Source of the DNA: JAVBJV01 sp031546815
Lineage (GTDB): Bacteria; Pseudomonadota; Alphaproteobacteria; Acetobacterales; Acetobacteraceae
DNA: 28,316 nt
Direction of reading: 5' to 3'
Assembly (NCBI GenBank): GCA_031546815.1
Contig: JAVBJV010000045.1
Coordinates: 1 to 28,316 of the forward strand
The notes beneath the pieces are model-generated. The model saw only the letters and a program-made list of their open reading frames with translations, ran no database searches and was not told where the DNA came from. A program made the position numbers and the translations under genes. Below are positions 7,237 to 15,844 of this stretch, piece after piece. Within the stretch, counting starts at the first letter, position 1. Each line of letters begins with the position of its first letter.

Positions 7237-10200
7237 ACTGACCCATCCGATCAAGCCGGAATCACCGATCCGGCTGCGGAAAAGGCCGAAGTAAAAAAAT
7301 CCAGACGCGCGCGGCGTCCGGGCGTGCTGCGCTTTTGGGCGCGCTGGACGCATCGGTTGCTGCGGGTGGCGCTGGCGCTGCTCATGCTGGGTGGCATGGC
7401 GGCGGGCGGGTTGGCGTGGCGTCTGGCACAGGGGCCGCTGGATATCAGCCGCCTAACTCCCTGGATCGAGCGGTTGGCCAGCCAGGAAGCCGGAGAGGAC
7501 AATCAGGTCGGGATCGGCCGTATGGCGTTGGCCTGGGAGCAGACTCCGGCTGGTGGGCATTCGCTGACTATCCTGTTGCAGGACCTGCAGCTGATGAATG
7601 CGGAGGGGGCCCCTCTGGCAAGTCTGCCCGAGGCCTCGGTCGCGCTTGCCGCGCGGCGGCTGTTTTTGCTGGGCGAGGTTGCCCCACGCAGCATCATATT
7701 GCGTGGCCCGCGTCTGGAGCTGGTGCGCACAACCGACGGACAGATCCAGCTGGGGCTTGGGGCGGATGGGGCTTCTGCGCCCACCGCCGTAACGCCGGAC
7801 GCGCCTGTGCCTGCCACGAATGGGGAGGGTTTCGGGGCGCTGCTGCTGCGCGATCTGGCGCGGCCACCGGGCGATACGTCGCGCATGGGCGCCCTGCAGA
7901 TGGTGCGGATTGAGGACGCGGGTCTGTATCTGACCGATCACAGTCTGAACACGACCTGGATGATGCCGCATGCAACGGTGGATCTGCAGCGCCTGCCGAC
8001 CGGCGGCGTGCAGGGCAGCACGGTGCTGCGGGTCGAATTCGGGGGCGAGGCGCTGTCCACGCAGCTGCACGGCGTGTGGAAGGATCGGCGGCTCGAGCTG
8101 GAAGGGAATCTCACCCCGGTATCGCCGGCCGCACTGGCGCGTGCCGAGCCGCTGCTGGCAGCGCTGGCACCGGTGGATGCGCTGGTGGGCGGCAATTTCA
8201 GGATTGCGTTCGATGAACGCTGGATGCCCAGCCGGGCCGATGTGAGACTGGATGTCTCGGCCGGTTCCATTCATCTGCCGGAAGACCATATCGCGCTGGA
8301 TAACGCGCGGATCGATATTGCCTGGACGCCCGAGCAGGCGCAGCTGCGTCAGTTCGATGTGCGGCTGTCCGGGCGCGATGGTGCGCAAGGTCCGCTGGCG
8401 CAGGTGACGGGGAATGTGCGTTTCGCAACGCAGCTCACCGAACGCAACCAGATTGAACTGAATGCCGCCGTAAGCCCGGTAGACGCGGCGGACCTGCCGC
8501 GCCTGTGGCCGCGCGGCGTGGCCCCCAATCCGCGCCGCTGGGTGACCGAGAACATCAGCGCCGGCATGATCACCGACACCACCGTGCACGCCCGCCTGAA
8601 TACCCCGGCCGATTTTTCGGACATGGATGCATCGCAGGTCGATGCCCGCATGAATGTGCGCGATGCAACGGTGCACTGGCTGCGTCCGATCCCGCCGATG
8701 GAAGATGTCAGCGGCAAGGTCGCGGTCGATCTGGATACCGTGCGCATCCAGATCGACGGCGGGCGGCAGGGGCGGTTGCGGGCGCAGTCGGGCACGGTGG
8801 ATATCGTGCTGTATAAACCGGTTGAAATCCTGAGCGTCGAAGCGGCGCTGTCGGGCACGCTGCAGGACGTGGTGGCGCTGATCCAGCATCCGCGCCTGAA
8901 GCTGTTCGAACGTCGTCCGCTGACGCTGCACAACCCGACGGGCAATGTGCAGTCCACGTTGCGGATCGCTTTTCCGCTGTGGAACGACGTCGATCTCGAT
9001 ATGATAAACCTGAGTGCCGACAGCAAGCTGACCAACGTGCATCTGGGCGATGCCGTGATGGGGCAGGATCTGGATAACGGCACCTTCGACATGACCCTGT
9101 CGACCGATGCGCTGCGCCTGACGGGTACGGCGCAGGCGCTGGGTACATCGCTGCGTCTGCTGCACGAGGAAGATTTCCGCGCAGGCCCATCCACGCAGGC
9201 AGCCTCGCGCGAGACGGTGTCGCTGCGTCTGGGCGCGCCGCAGTTTGCCACGCTGGGGATCGATCTGCAGCCATTCGTCAGCGGCGCGGTTGGGGTCGAG
9301 GCGCAGGTGACGCGGCTGCGCAATGGCGCGGGATCGGTGAATGTGAACGCCGATCTGACGGACACGGCTCTGGCGCTCGAGCAGATTGGCTGGAGCAAAC
9401 CAGTAGGGCGTGCTGCGCGCGCAACCGCGGTGATCGGGCTGCAGGGCGATCGGCTGACCGGCGTGAACAATGTGCGCATCGATGGGGACGATCTGTCGTT
9501 CCGTGGCAATCTGAACGCCACACGCACCGGTACGCCGGATGTGCTGCAGATTGCGTCACTGGCGCTCGGCCGGACGCGTGCGCAGGGCGAGATCCGTTTC
9601 CCGACCGATGCCGACCGGACGGTTCGCATCAATCTGCAGGGGCCCCTTCTGGATGTATCGGGCCGTGCCGCACGGGCGACGCGGCAGCAGCCCGATTCCG
9701 CGACGCAGACGGCATCGTCTCCGGGCACACCGATGGTTGTCGCCGCGCGGTTCGACCATGTGCAGATGACGCCGGATACGGGGTTGGATGGTGTCAGCGT
9801 GATCCTCAATCACGATGGCAATATCGTCAGCAGCGCGCGCGCCAGCGGCAGTGCTGAACGTCTGCCGTTCGAGATTGATCTGACTCCGGCCACGGGCGCC
9901 GGGCCGCAGAACGGGCGGCGTCTGCGCGCCACCGCGCATGATGCCGGGGCGTTGCTGCGGGCGCTGGGGATTGTGTCATCAATGCATGGTGGTGCGTTGT
10001 CGGTGACGGGAATGTACGACGACAGCAAGCCTGGCCGACCACTGATCGGCACTGCCGAGATTACCGAATTCAGACTGCGCGATACACCTGCCATCGGGCG
10101 GATCCTGCAGGCGATGACCCTGTACGGTCTGGTTGAAATGCTGGGCGGCGAGGGGCTTGGGTTCCGGCGGATGGTTGCGCCGTTCGTGCTGACCGGCGAC

Positions 10201-10680
10201 ACGCTGGAACTGAACAACGCCCGCGCCTTCAGCGCCAGTCTCGGGCTGACAGCACGCGGGCGGATCAACTTTGTGCAGCACCGATCCGACATGACGGGAA
10301 CGGTGGTGCCAGCCTATTTCTTCAATTCCCTGCTGGGGAATATTCCGCTGATCGGGCGGTTGTTCGCGGCAGAGGAAGGTGGTGGTCTATTCGCCGTGAA
10401 TTATTCGGTGAGTGGGCCGCTGAGCGACCCCAGCGTGTCGGTCAATCCGCTATCGGCGGTCACGCCCGGTTTCCTGCGGGGGATCTTCGGCATTTTCGAC
10501 CAGCCGGAAGCAACCCCGACATCACCACCGGCGCAGACGCCGCCCGCGCCGCCAGTTGCCCCGCCGCAGCAGTCTGGTACACCGGTGCGTCGCCCGGCTG
10601 CGCCATCGGCCATACCAGTACTGCCGCCCGCACCGGCCGCCCCCGCGCCGCCGGGTTTTACGGAGCCTCCCGGAGGATGA
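7234..10680 (+). CDS. AsmA/YhdP-like envelope protein (DUF3971 type)
   Basis: A very large protein, 1148 residues from CTG 7234 or 1118 from GTG 7324. It begins with a hydrophilic, Lys/Arg-rich tail (about residues 1-40), then one transmembrane segment (LLRVALALLMLGGMAAGGLAW), then a long periplasmic region of repeated beta-strand character ending with an AsmA-like C-terminal domain (for example LIGTAEITEFRLRDTPAIGR and GRINFVQHRSDMTGTVVPAY). The last 50 residues are Pro/Ala-rich. This architecture matches the AsmA-like family (YhdP, TamB), whose members bridge the envelope and move phospholipid between membranes; that role is inferred from the family. The stop overlaps the ribosome-binding site of the uracil-DNA glycosylase gene, so the two are cotranscribed. 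The charged N-terminus added by the CTG start suits the positive-inside rule. Confidence 0.85.
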   Translation: MTDPSDQAGITDPAAEKAEVKKSRRARRPGVLRFWARWTHRLLRVALALLMLGGMAAGGLAWRLAQGPLDISRLTPWIERLASQEAGEDNQVGIGRMALAWEQTPAGGHSLTILLQDLQLMNAEGAPLASLPEASVALAARRLFLLGEVAPRSIILRGPRLELVRTTDGQIQLGLGADGASAPTAVTPDAPVPATNGEGFGALLLRDLARPPGDTSRMGALQMVRIEDAGLYLTDHSLNTTWMMPHATVDLQRLPTGGVQGSTVLRVEFGGEALSTQLHGVWKDRRLELEGNLTPVSPAALARAEPLLAALAPVDALVGGNFRIAFDERWMPSRADVRLDVSAGSIHLPEDHIALDNARIDIAWTPEQAQLRQFDVRLSGRDGAQGPLAQVTGNVRFATQLTERNQIELNAAVSPVDAADLPRLWPRGVAPNPRRWVTENISAGMITDTTVHARLNTPADFSDMDASQVDARMNVRDATVHWLRPIPPMEDVSGKVAVDLDTVRIQIDGGRQGRLRAQSGTVDIVLYKPVEILSVEAALSGTLQDVVALIQHPRLKLFERRPLTLHNPTGNVQSTLRIAFPLWNDVDLDMINLSADSKLTNVHLGDAVMGQDLDNGTFDMTLSTDALRLTGTAQALGTSLRLLHEEDFRAGPSTQAASRETVSLRLGAPQFATLGIDLQPFVSGAVGVEAQVTRLRNGAGSVNVNADLTDTALALEQIGWSKPVGRAARATAVIGLQGDRLTGVNNVRIDGDDLSFRGNLNATRTGTPDVLQIASLALGRTRAQGEIRFPTDADRTVRINLQGPLLDVSGRAARATRQQPDSATQTASSPGTPMVVAARFDHVQMTPDTGLDGVSVILNHDGNIVSSARASGSAERLPFEIDLTPATGAGPQNGRRLRATAHDAGALLRALGIVSSMHGGALSVTGMYDDSKPGRPLIGTAEITEFRLRDTPAIGRILQAMTLYGLVEMLGGEGLGFRRMVAPFVLTGDTLELNNARAFSASLGLTARGRINFVQHRSDMTGTVVPAYFFNSLLGNIPLIGRLFAAEEGGGLFAVNYSVSGPLSDPSVSVNPLSAVTPGFLRGIFGIFDQPEATPTSPPAQTPPAPPVAPPQQSGTPVRRPAAPSAIPVLPPAPAAPAPPGFTEPPGG

Positions 10681-10690
10681 GGGATATCTG

Positions 10691-11410
10691 ATGACGATTG
10701 CCGAACACCATCTGCATGCAGCACGTGTGCTGCGTGACGCGATGAATGCGTTGCACTTTGCCGCGCCCGTCACGCATGTGACCAACCCGCTGGATTACGC
10801 CTGGCGTCCGTTCGAGGCGTATGTGCGGCGTTATGGGGCCGCGCGTAAACGCGTGCTGTTCCTGGGCATGAACCCGGGCCCGTTCGGCATGGCGCAGACC
10901 GGCGTTCCGTTCGGCGAAGTGCCCGCCGTGCGCGACTGGATGGGGATCGAGGAAGCGGTGGACCAACCCGCGAAGCCGAACCCATATCGCCCGGTGACGG
11001 GGTTTGCGTGCAAGAACTCGGAAGTCAGCGGGCGGCGTCTGTGGGGCTTGTTCGCGCAACGCTTTGGCTCGGCCGATGCGTTCTTTGTCGACCATTACGT
11101 GGTGAATTACTGCCCGCTGCTGTTCAGCGCCGAAAAACGCAACCTGACGCCCGACAAATTTCCGCGTGCCGAAACCGACCCGATGTATGCCGCCTGCGAT
11201 GCGCATCTGCGCGCGTTGGTGCAGGCGAGTTCTCCGGAGTGGGTGGTGGGCGTCGGCCGTTTCGCACGCGACCGGGCGATGCGTGCGCTGACCGGAACGG
11301 GCGTGAAATTCGGCGAGGTCCTGCACCCCAGCCCCGCCAGCCCGGCGGCCAATCGGGGCGTGTGGGCCGAGACGGCAGCAGCGCAGTTGCAGGCACAGGG
11401 GATCTGGTGA
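10691..11410 (+). CDS. SMUG1-type uracil-DNA glycosylase
   Basis: A 239-residue base-excision repair glycosylase that removes uracil, and in this family also oxidised pyrimidines such as hydroxymethyluracil, from DNA. The family 3 signature is strikingly intact: GMNPGPFGM at 59-67 with catalytic Asn61, continuing AQTGVPFGEV and VRDWMGIE, then SEVSGRRLW at 110-118, and motif 2 HPSPASPAANRGVW with His212. The first motif is nearly identical to that of vertebrate SMUG1 as I remember it. ATG 10691 has GAGGG 7 nt upstream overlapping the end of the AsmA-like gene; the open frame extends further upstream but only inside that gene. Cotranscription with an envelope gene is unexplained. SMUG1-like enzymes are sporadic in bacteria, so horizontal acquisition at some depth is plausible. 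Confidence 0.9.
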   Translation: MTIAEHHLHAARVLRDAMNALHFAAPVTHVTNPLDYAWRPFEAYVRRYGAARKRVLFLGMNPGPFGMAQTGVPFGEVPAVRDWMGIEEAVDQPAKPNPYRPVTGFACKNSEVSGRRLWGLFAQRFGSADAFFVDHYVVNYCPLLFSAEKRNLTPDKFPRAETDPMYAACDAHLRALVQASSPEWVVGVGRFARDRAMRALTGTGVKFGEVLHPSPASPAANRGVWAETAAAQLQAQGIW

Positions 11411-11749
11411 TCAGCAACCCTCGGGCAGGCCGTCGCTGAGTTCCGCGCAGTTCTGTTCATAGTCGAGCCGCGGGTCACGCGGCAGCATATGGAACAGGCG
11501 ATAGCGCTGCCGTTCTGTCGGTGGCAGCGCCTGTCCCGAGATTATCTGCTGCAGATACTGTTCGGTTGGCGCATCCGGCATTTGCCAGGCGCGCGGGGCG
11601 TGTAGCTGGGTAAGCCTCTCGACCGGGCAGGCGCGCAGACGTGCCAGCAGATTATCGCACAGCGGTGTGCCGGTAGTGTCGCGCATGATCGGCTGTGCCA
11701 GGGCCGGGAGAGCGAGCATAAACGATATCAGACAGGCCAGAAGTCGCAT
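11411..11749 (-). CDS. Small secreted protein of unknown function
   Basis: A 112-residue protein with a clear Sec signal peptide (MRLLACLISFMLALPALA-Q, cleavage after residue 18). The mature part of about 94 residues has four cysteines, one in LCDNLL, one in RACPVE, one in QNCAEL and the C-terminal Cys, which could form two disulfides in the periplasm. No known domain is recognised. I start it at ATG 11749 because the longer frame to 11827 would place 26 odd residues ahead of the signal peptide. Its stop abuts the stop of the glycosylase gene (convergent, no spacer). Confidence 0.7.
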   Translation of the reverse strand: MRLLACLISFMLALPALAQPIMRDTTGTPLCDNLLARLRACPVERLTQLHAPRAWQMPDAPTEQYLQQIISGQALPPTERQRYRLFHMLPRDPRLDYEQNCAELSDGLPEGC

Positions 11750-11841
11750 GATGTTTTGCCCGAGGATGGGACCAGACAGATTGAGGTCGCTGTGGTAGAC
11801 AGCCGCGCAAGCAGATGCAACCCGCACAGAGAGACACCGTC

Positions 11842-12297
11842 ATGGCCAGCAAGATGACCGAACAGGACCGCGCCCGCATGCAGGCGCTGAAAACCCAGAT
11901 GGAAGCGGCGGGCTGCGCCGATGCAACCGACTGGGCAACGAGCGAGATTGAAGAAAACATCCCGCAATTCGGGCGTTTTCTGGTGCTGCGTGAAATGCAC
12001 GACGCGCTGGATGTGACACGCAATCTGGAAGAAGTGTGCTTCGAGGACCCCGCCGCCACCGCGCTGCTGGAAAAGCTGAAAGCGGCGTTGAGCGCGGATG
12101 AGCTGCACGATTTTCTGTATGCGTATGGCAAGGTCGTCGGCAACACGATGGCATCCATCCTGGACGACGGCCCGATCGACGACGGCGTCCCCGGCTGGGC
12201 GCTGATGGAACTGACCCCGGAATGCGAACTGACCGGCCGCGTGATCCAGGGCCTGCACGAAGATTTTCTGGATTTTGAGGAATCGCTGGGGAAGTAG
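11842..12297 (+). CDS. Conserved-looking acidic cytoplasmic protein, unknown function
   Basis: A 151-residue acidic and mostly helical protein with no signal peptide or membrane segment. It opens MASKMTEQDRARMQALKTQM and contains QFGRFLVLREMHDALDVTR and a Glu/Asp-rich C-terminus (LHEDFLDFEESLGK). I do not recognise a family. ATG 11842 follows a GAGAG element; an upstream ATG at 11815 lacks one. It is transcribed away from the small secreted protein gene, with 92 bp between them, and a strong terminator follows at once, so it is a single-gene unit. Confidence 0.7.
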   Translation: MASKMTEQDRARMQALKTQMEAAGCADATDWATSEIEENIPQFGRFLVLREMHDALDVTRNLEEVCFEDPAATALLEKLKAALSADELHDFLYAYGKVVGNTMASILDDGPIDDGVPGWALMELTPECELTGRVIQGLHEDFLDFEESLGK

Positions 12298-12304
12298 CAT
12301 TTAT

Positions 12305-12343
12305 GCAGATGCCGAGATTGTATCTTTCGGCATCTGCCTTTTC
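12305..12343 (+). terminator. Rho-independent terminator
   Basis: Arms 12305-12315 (GCAGATGCCGA) and 12327-12337 (TCGGCATCTGC) form a perfect 11-bp stem with an 11-nt loop, followed by CTTTTCATTT. It ends the plus-strand gene that stops at 12297 and separates it from the convergent low-GC gene. Confidence 0.8.
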
Positions 12344-12346
12344 ATT

Positions 12347-13358
12347 TCAGGCGAATTCTTCGATCTCACCTGGAATGTTCAGAGTGCTAAGATCAATTGC
12401 CTTAAAGCCGCTGCGTTTATTCCAGTCTAAGACCCCGCCAAGCCTTTCGATAAGTGCATAAGGCTCAGCTTTTTGAAGATTAACTGCCCCGATAGCTTGT
12501 GCTGCAACACGCACGTACAAAACTGGCTCTGCTCGGATGTGTCCCGTTCCCTGGTCGAGTAGATCTGTGTGCATAATCACCTCAATTTCTGGGAATGGCA
12601 GAATTTGAAGACCCTCAAGGGCGACACGAAGTGCAGCAGAGCAGATATTGTCACGATGCAATTCATAAAATTGCCCCTTAGGCATCGCCTTGATGGAGGC
12701 TTTTCCGGATTGCAGGAGAGTGATGGATTGATCTGGCATTTCTTCGAGATCTAATCCGTCCACCAGAAGGATCACACGCGAGTCTTCTGTCGCGACGATG
12801 TCCACATCCTCAACCGAAAAAGGCAGGTTGGTAAGAGAGCCATGCTTGTCGATGGCTTTAGTAATTGCGGCGCTCTCACCTGCGATTAAGCTTTTGGCAA
12901 AGTGAATTTCTTCATTATGAGAATTGATCTTCGTTTTCTGTAACTGAAATACATGTCGGTCTTTATCGTGAGCAGTTGGGATCGCTGCCTTAAGTTTTGC
13001 AAGGCGACGTTTTGCGAAGCCGGTTTTCTGTGCCAGCCAGCTTGGTTTATATGTGATGAAAGCTACCTGTGCATATTTTTCGTGTTCCCCTGTATTCTCT
13101 GCTTCAGGAAGTTCAGGGGTGGAGGCGATGGAGATCCAATCGCGCCGCTGAAATTGTAATCTATGAGCGCAGGTTAGCGCCTCTATAAGTTCGCGGTGTT
13201 GAGAGGCTGCTTCAGAGGCATCTCGAAGCATCTCGAAGCATCGTGCGCTTCTGCCTTTCTCTTTCCTTTGCGGCCCGATCTTTCGCGGCACGTTTTGCCT
13301 CTCGGTTATACGCCCGAGCAGCACGACTAAGCCCAACAACGAACTGACGGTATGTCAC
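12347..13358 (-). pseudogene. Low-GC accessory gene broken by a 10-bp duplication frameshift
   Basis: The reading frame from TGA-ward position 12347 back to about 13230 encodes some 290 residues of an unrecognised protein (for example HRELIEALTCAHRLQFQRRDW and FPEIEVIMHTDLLDQGTGH). The true start is probably GTG 13358, with GAGGA 4 nt upstream, giving MTYRQFVVGLSRAARAYN and a Lys/Arg-rich helix (REAKRAAKDRAAKERERQKR). That frame reaches TMLRDAS and then hits a stop because the 10-bp unit at 13221-13230 is repeated at 13231-13240. Removing one copy joins MLRDAS directly to EAASQHRELIEAL, restoring one protein of about 333 residues. The gene is visibly AT-richer than its neighbours, suggesting recent transfer. 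It may be a pseudogene, a slip-reversible gene or a sequencing artefact. The uninterrupted frame from 13339 would encode an unnatural N-terminus. Confidence 0.75.
13221..13240. repeat. Exact 10-bp tandem duplication causing a frameshift
   Basis: TCTCGAAGCA occurs twice back to back. Ten bases is not a multiple of three, so the extra copy shifts the minus-strand frame. One copy fewer restores a continuous protein. Confidence 0.9.
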
Positions 13359-13425
13359 AGTTTCCTCATTTTTATTGATTAAGGCCGGGGCCTTATTGCT
13401 GCTTAGTCCCCGATTTTGGAAAAGA

Positions 13426-13450
13426 GAAAGGCAGGGTAATTCTGCCTTTC
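13426..13450 (-). terminator. Terminator of tyrS
   Basis: Arms 13426-13434 (GAAAGGCAG) and 13442-13450 (CTGCCTTTC) form a 9-bp stem with a 7-nt loop. Read on the minus strand it begins 14 bp after the tyrS stop and is followed by CTCTTTTCC. A further small palindrome, AAGGCCGGGGCCTT, lies at 13381-13394, upstream of the accessory gene. Confidence 0.7.
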
Positions 13451-13464
13451 ATTTTCGACGTAAT

Positions 13465-14715
13465 CTACCCCACCTTCACCAGCACATGCTTCTTTCGCCC
13501 GAACGACAGCTTCGCCACGCCATCGGTGAAATCGCCCGCACCAACTGTGTTGTTCTCGTCCGCAACCACCACGTCGTTCAGGCGAATGCCCTGGCCGCGG
13601 ATGTGCCGTCGCGCTTCGCCGTTGCTGGCGAAAGCGAAAGCCTCCACCGCCAGCTTCACAACGGAAATACCCGCTGCGACATCGCCCGCCGTCACCGTCA
13701 GCGTTGGCAGAGTGTCGGCCGCGACGCCCTGCTCGAACGTGCTGCGCGCAGTTTCCTGCGCCTGTTCGGCTGCTTCGCGACCATGCAGCAAGGCGGTGGC
13801 TTCTGTCGCCAAAACCTTCTTTGCCTCGTTGATTTCAGCGCCTTGCAGCGCGCCCAGGCGGGCGATCTCGTCCATCGGCAGTTCGGTGAACAGGCGCAGA
13901 AATTTTGCCACGTCGGCGTCTTCGGTGTTGCGCCAGAACTGCCAGTAATCCCACGGTGACAGACGGTCCGGGTTCAGCCACACCGCACCCGCCGCCGTCT
14001 TGCCCATCTTGGCGCCCGATGCGGTAGTCAGCAGCGGCACCGTCAGCGCGTGCGCTTCGGCGCTGGCCATGCGGCGGATCAGGTCCACACCCATCACGAT
14101 GTTGCCCCACTGGTCCGACCCGCCCATCTGCAGCGCGACGCCATGGCGGCGGTGCAGTTCCAGGAAGTCGTACGACTGCAGCAGCATGTAGTTGAATTCC
14201 AGAAAGCTGAACGCCTGCTCGCGTTCCAGCCGCATCTTCACGCTGTCCATCGTCAGCATGCGATTGACCGAGAAATGCCGCCCGACATCACGCAGGAACG
14301 GGATGTAGCGTAGCTCGTCCAGCCATTCGGAATTATCCAGCATAATGGCATCCGTTGGGCCTGCGCCGAAGTGCAGGAAACAGTCGAACGTGCGACGGAT
14401 ACCGACCTTGTTGGTAGCGATTTGTTCGTCCGACAGCAGCGGGCGCGCATCGTCGCGGAAGGACGGATCGCCCACCTTCGTGGTGCCGCCGCCGATCAGC
14501 GCGACCGGCTTGCCGCCCGTCTTCTGTAGCAGGCGCAGCAGCATAATCGACACCAGATGCCCCACATGCAGGCTGTCTGCGGTGCAATCATACCCGACAT
14601 AGGCCGGCATCCCCCCCGCCGCCAGACGCGCATCCAGCGCGGCTTCGTCGGTGGTCTGGTGGATGTAGCCGCGCTCGCGCGCGATGCAGATGAAATCGCT
14701 TTTCAGACTGTTCAT
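13465..14715 (-). CDS. tyrS: Tyrosyl-tRNA synthetase
   Basis: A 416-residue class I aminoacyl-tRNA synthetase charging tRNA-Tyr. The Rossmann-fold HIGH motif appears as HVGH (residues 50-53, in YVGYDCTADSLHVGH), and the KMSKS motif as KMGKT at about residue 235 (ASGAKMGKTAAG). The C-terminal roughly 80 residues form the S4 RNA-binding domain (EARRHIRGQGIRLNDVVV). The length is typical. I place the start at ATG 14715, MNSLKSDFICIARERG, because the much longer open frame upstream runs through the anmK gene on the other strand. It is divergent from anmK with 45 bp between starts, and is followed by its own terminator. Confidence 0.96.
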   Translation of the reverse strand: MNSLKSDFICIARERGYIHQTTDEAALDARLAAGGMPAYVGYDCTADSLHVGHLVSIMLLRLLQKTGGKPVALIGGGTTKVGDPSFRDDARPLLSDEQIATNKVGIRRTFDCFLHFGAGPTDAIMLDNSEWLDELRYIPFLRDVGRHFSVNRMLTMDSVKMRLEREQAFSFLEFNYMLLQSYDFLELHRRHGVALQMGGSDQWGNIVMGVDLIRRMASAEAHALTVPLLTTASGAKMGKTAAGAVWLNPDRLSPWDYWQFWRNTEDADVAKFLRLFTELPMDEIARLGALQGAEINEAKKVLATEATALLHGREAAEQAQETARSTFEQGVAADTLPTLTVTAGDVAAGISVVKLAVEAFAFASNGEARRHIRGQGIRLNDVVVADENNTVGAGDFTDGVAKLSFGRKKHVLVKVG

Positions 14716-14722
14716 GGACCCA

Positions 14723-14736
14723 CTCTTCCGGAAGAG
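14723..14736. promoter_or_regulatory. Perfect palindrome between tyrS and anmK
   Basis: CTCTTCCGGAAGAG is a 14-bp perfect palindrome 8 bp upstream of the tyrS start and 25 bp upstream of the anmK start. On the minus strand its half GGAAGAG is also the most likely tyrS ribosome-binding region. It could be a shared operator or chance; no known regulator site matches. Confidence 0.35.
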
Positions 14737-14760
14737 CGCCGGAGCTAGCACAATAGGCGG

Positions 14761-15843
14761 ATGTTGAAAACGATCGGACTGATGAGCGGCACATCGCTCG
14801 ACGGCGTGGACGCCGCCTGGATTGAAACCGACGGCACCCGCATTGCGGCCCTGGGGGCGGCGGAGACGCTGGAATACGGGGCGGACCTGCGCGCCGATCT
14901 GCGCCGGCTGCTGGATCTGGCGCCGACCTTGGCGGCGGACGACCCGTTTCTGCACAGCTGCGTGGCCCGGCTGACCAAGGTGCATGTGCTCGCCACCAAG
15001 GCGGTGATTGCGCGGATGGACGACACGCCGGATCTGCTTGGATTTCACGGCCAGACCATTCTGCACCGCCCGACCGAGCGCCGCACCTGGCAGGTGGGCG
15101 ATGCCGCGTTGCTGGCGCAGGCAACCGGAGTGCCGGTCGCGCACGATTTTCGCAGCGCCGACGTCGCCGTCGGTGGACAGGGGGCGCCGCTGGTGCCGGT
15201 GTTCCATGCGGCGCTGGCGGCGGATCTGGAAAAACCGCTCGCCGTGCTCAATCTGGGCGGGGTCGGCAATGTGACGTTCATCGGGGCCAACGGCGATCTG
15301 TTGGCGTTTGACACCGGCCCCGGCAACGGGCTGCTCGACGACTGGGCGCAGCGGCGCATGGGGATGGCGTGCGATCGCGATGGCGTTCTGTCGCGCGCGG
15401 GCACGGTGGATTACGACGTGCTGACGCGGTTGATGGCGGATCCGTATTTCGACAAACCGGGGCCAAAATCGCTCGACCGGCTGGATTTTTCGGCCCGTCT
15501 GGCAAACAGCAGGGTCGAGGCGTTGAGCACAGCCGATGGTGCGGCAACGCTGGCGGCCTTTACGGCAAAAAGCGTGGCGGCGGCTTGTCTGCCGGCACGG
15601 CCGCGCCGGTGGATCGTTTGCGGTGGCGGGCGGCTGAACCCGACCATCATGGCGGAGCTGCGCCTTCGCCTCGGCGTGCCGGTCGAGGTGGCGGAGGATT
15701 ATGCCTGGGCGGGCGACGCGGTCGAGGCACAGTGCTTCGGGTTCCTCGCCGCGCGCGTGCATGCCGGTCTGCCGCTGAGTTTCCCCGGCACGACTGGCGT
15801 TGCACACCCACTGACGGGGGGACGGATCGTTGCAGCACGATAA
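14761..15843 (+). CDS. anmK: Anhydro-N-acetylmuramic acid kinase
   Basis: A 360-residue ASKHA-fold sugar kinase that opens and phosphorylates 1,6-anhydro-MurNAc recovered from wall turnover, giving MurNAc-6-phosphate. Characteristic segments are GLMSGTSLDGVDAAW at the N-terminus (ATP phosphate loop), LGFHGQTILHRP, VLNLGGVGNVTFIG, FDTGPGNGLLDDW and the C-terminal IVCGGGRLNP. The length is normal for AnmK. ATG 14761 is preceded by AGGCGG. Head-to-head placement with tyrS is common in alphaproteobacteria. The stop lies 1 bp from the 3' end of the tRNA-like gene on the other strand, with no terminator visible between them. Confidence 0.95.
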   Translation: MLKTIGLMSGTSLDGVDAAWIETDGTRIAALGAAETLEYGADLRADLRRLLDLAPTLAADDPFLHSCVARLTKVHVLATKAVIARMDDTPDLLGFHGQTILHRPTERRTWQVGDAALLAQATGVPVAHDFRSADVAVGGQGAPLVPVFHAALAADLEKPLAVLNLGGVGNVTFIGANGDLLAFDTGPGNGLLDDWAQRRMGMACDRDGVLSRAGTVDYDVLTRLMADPYFDKPGPKSLDRLDFSARLANSRVEALSTADGAATLAAFTAKSVAAACLPARPRRWIVCGGGRLNPTIMAELRLRLGVPVEVAEDYAWAGDAVEAQCFGFLAARVHAGLPLSFPGTTGVAHPLTGGRIVAAR

Positions 15844-15844
15844 A

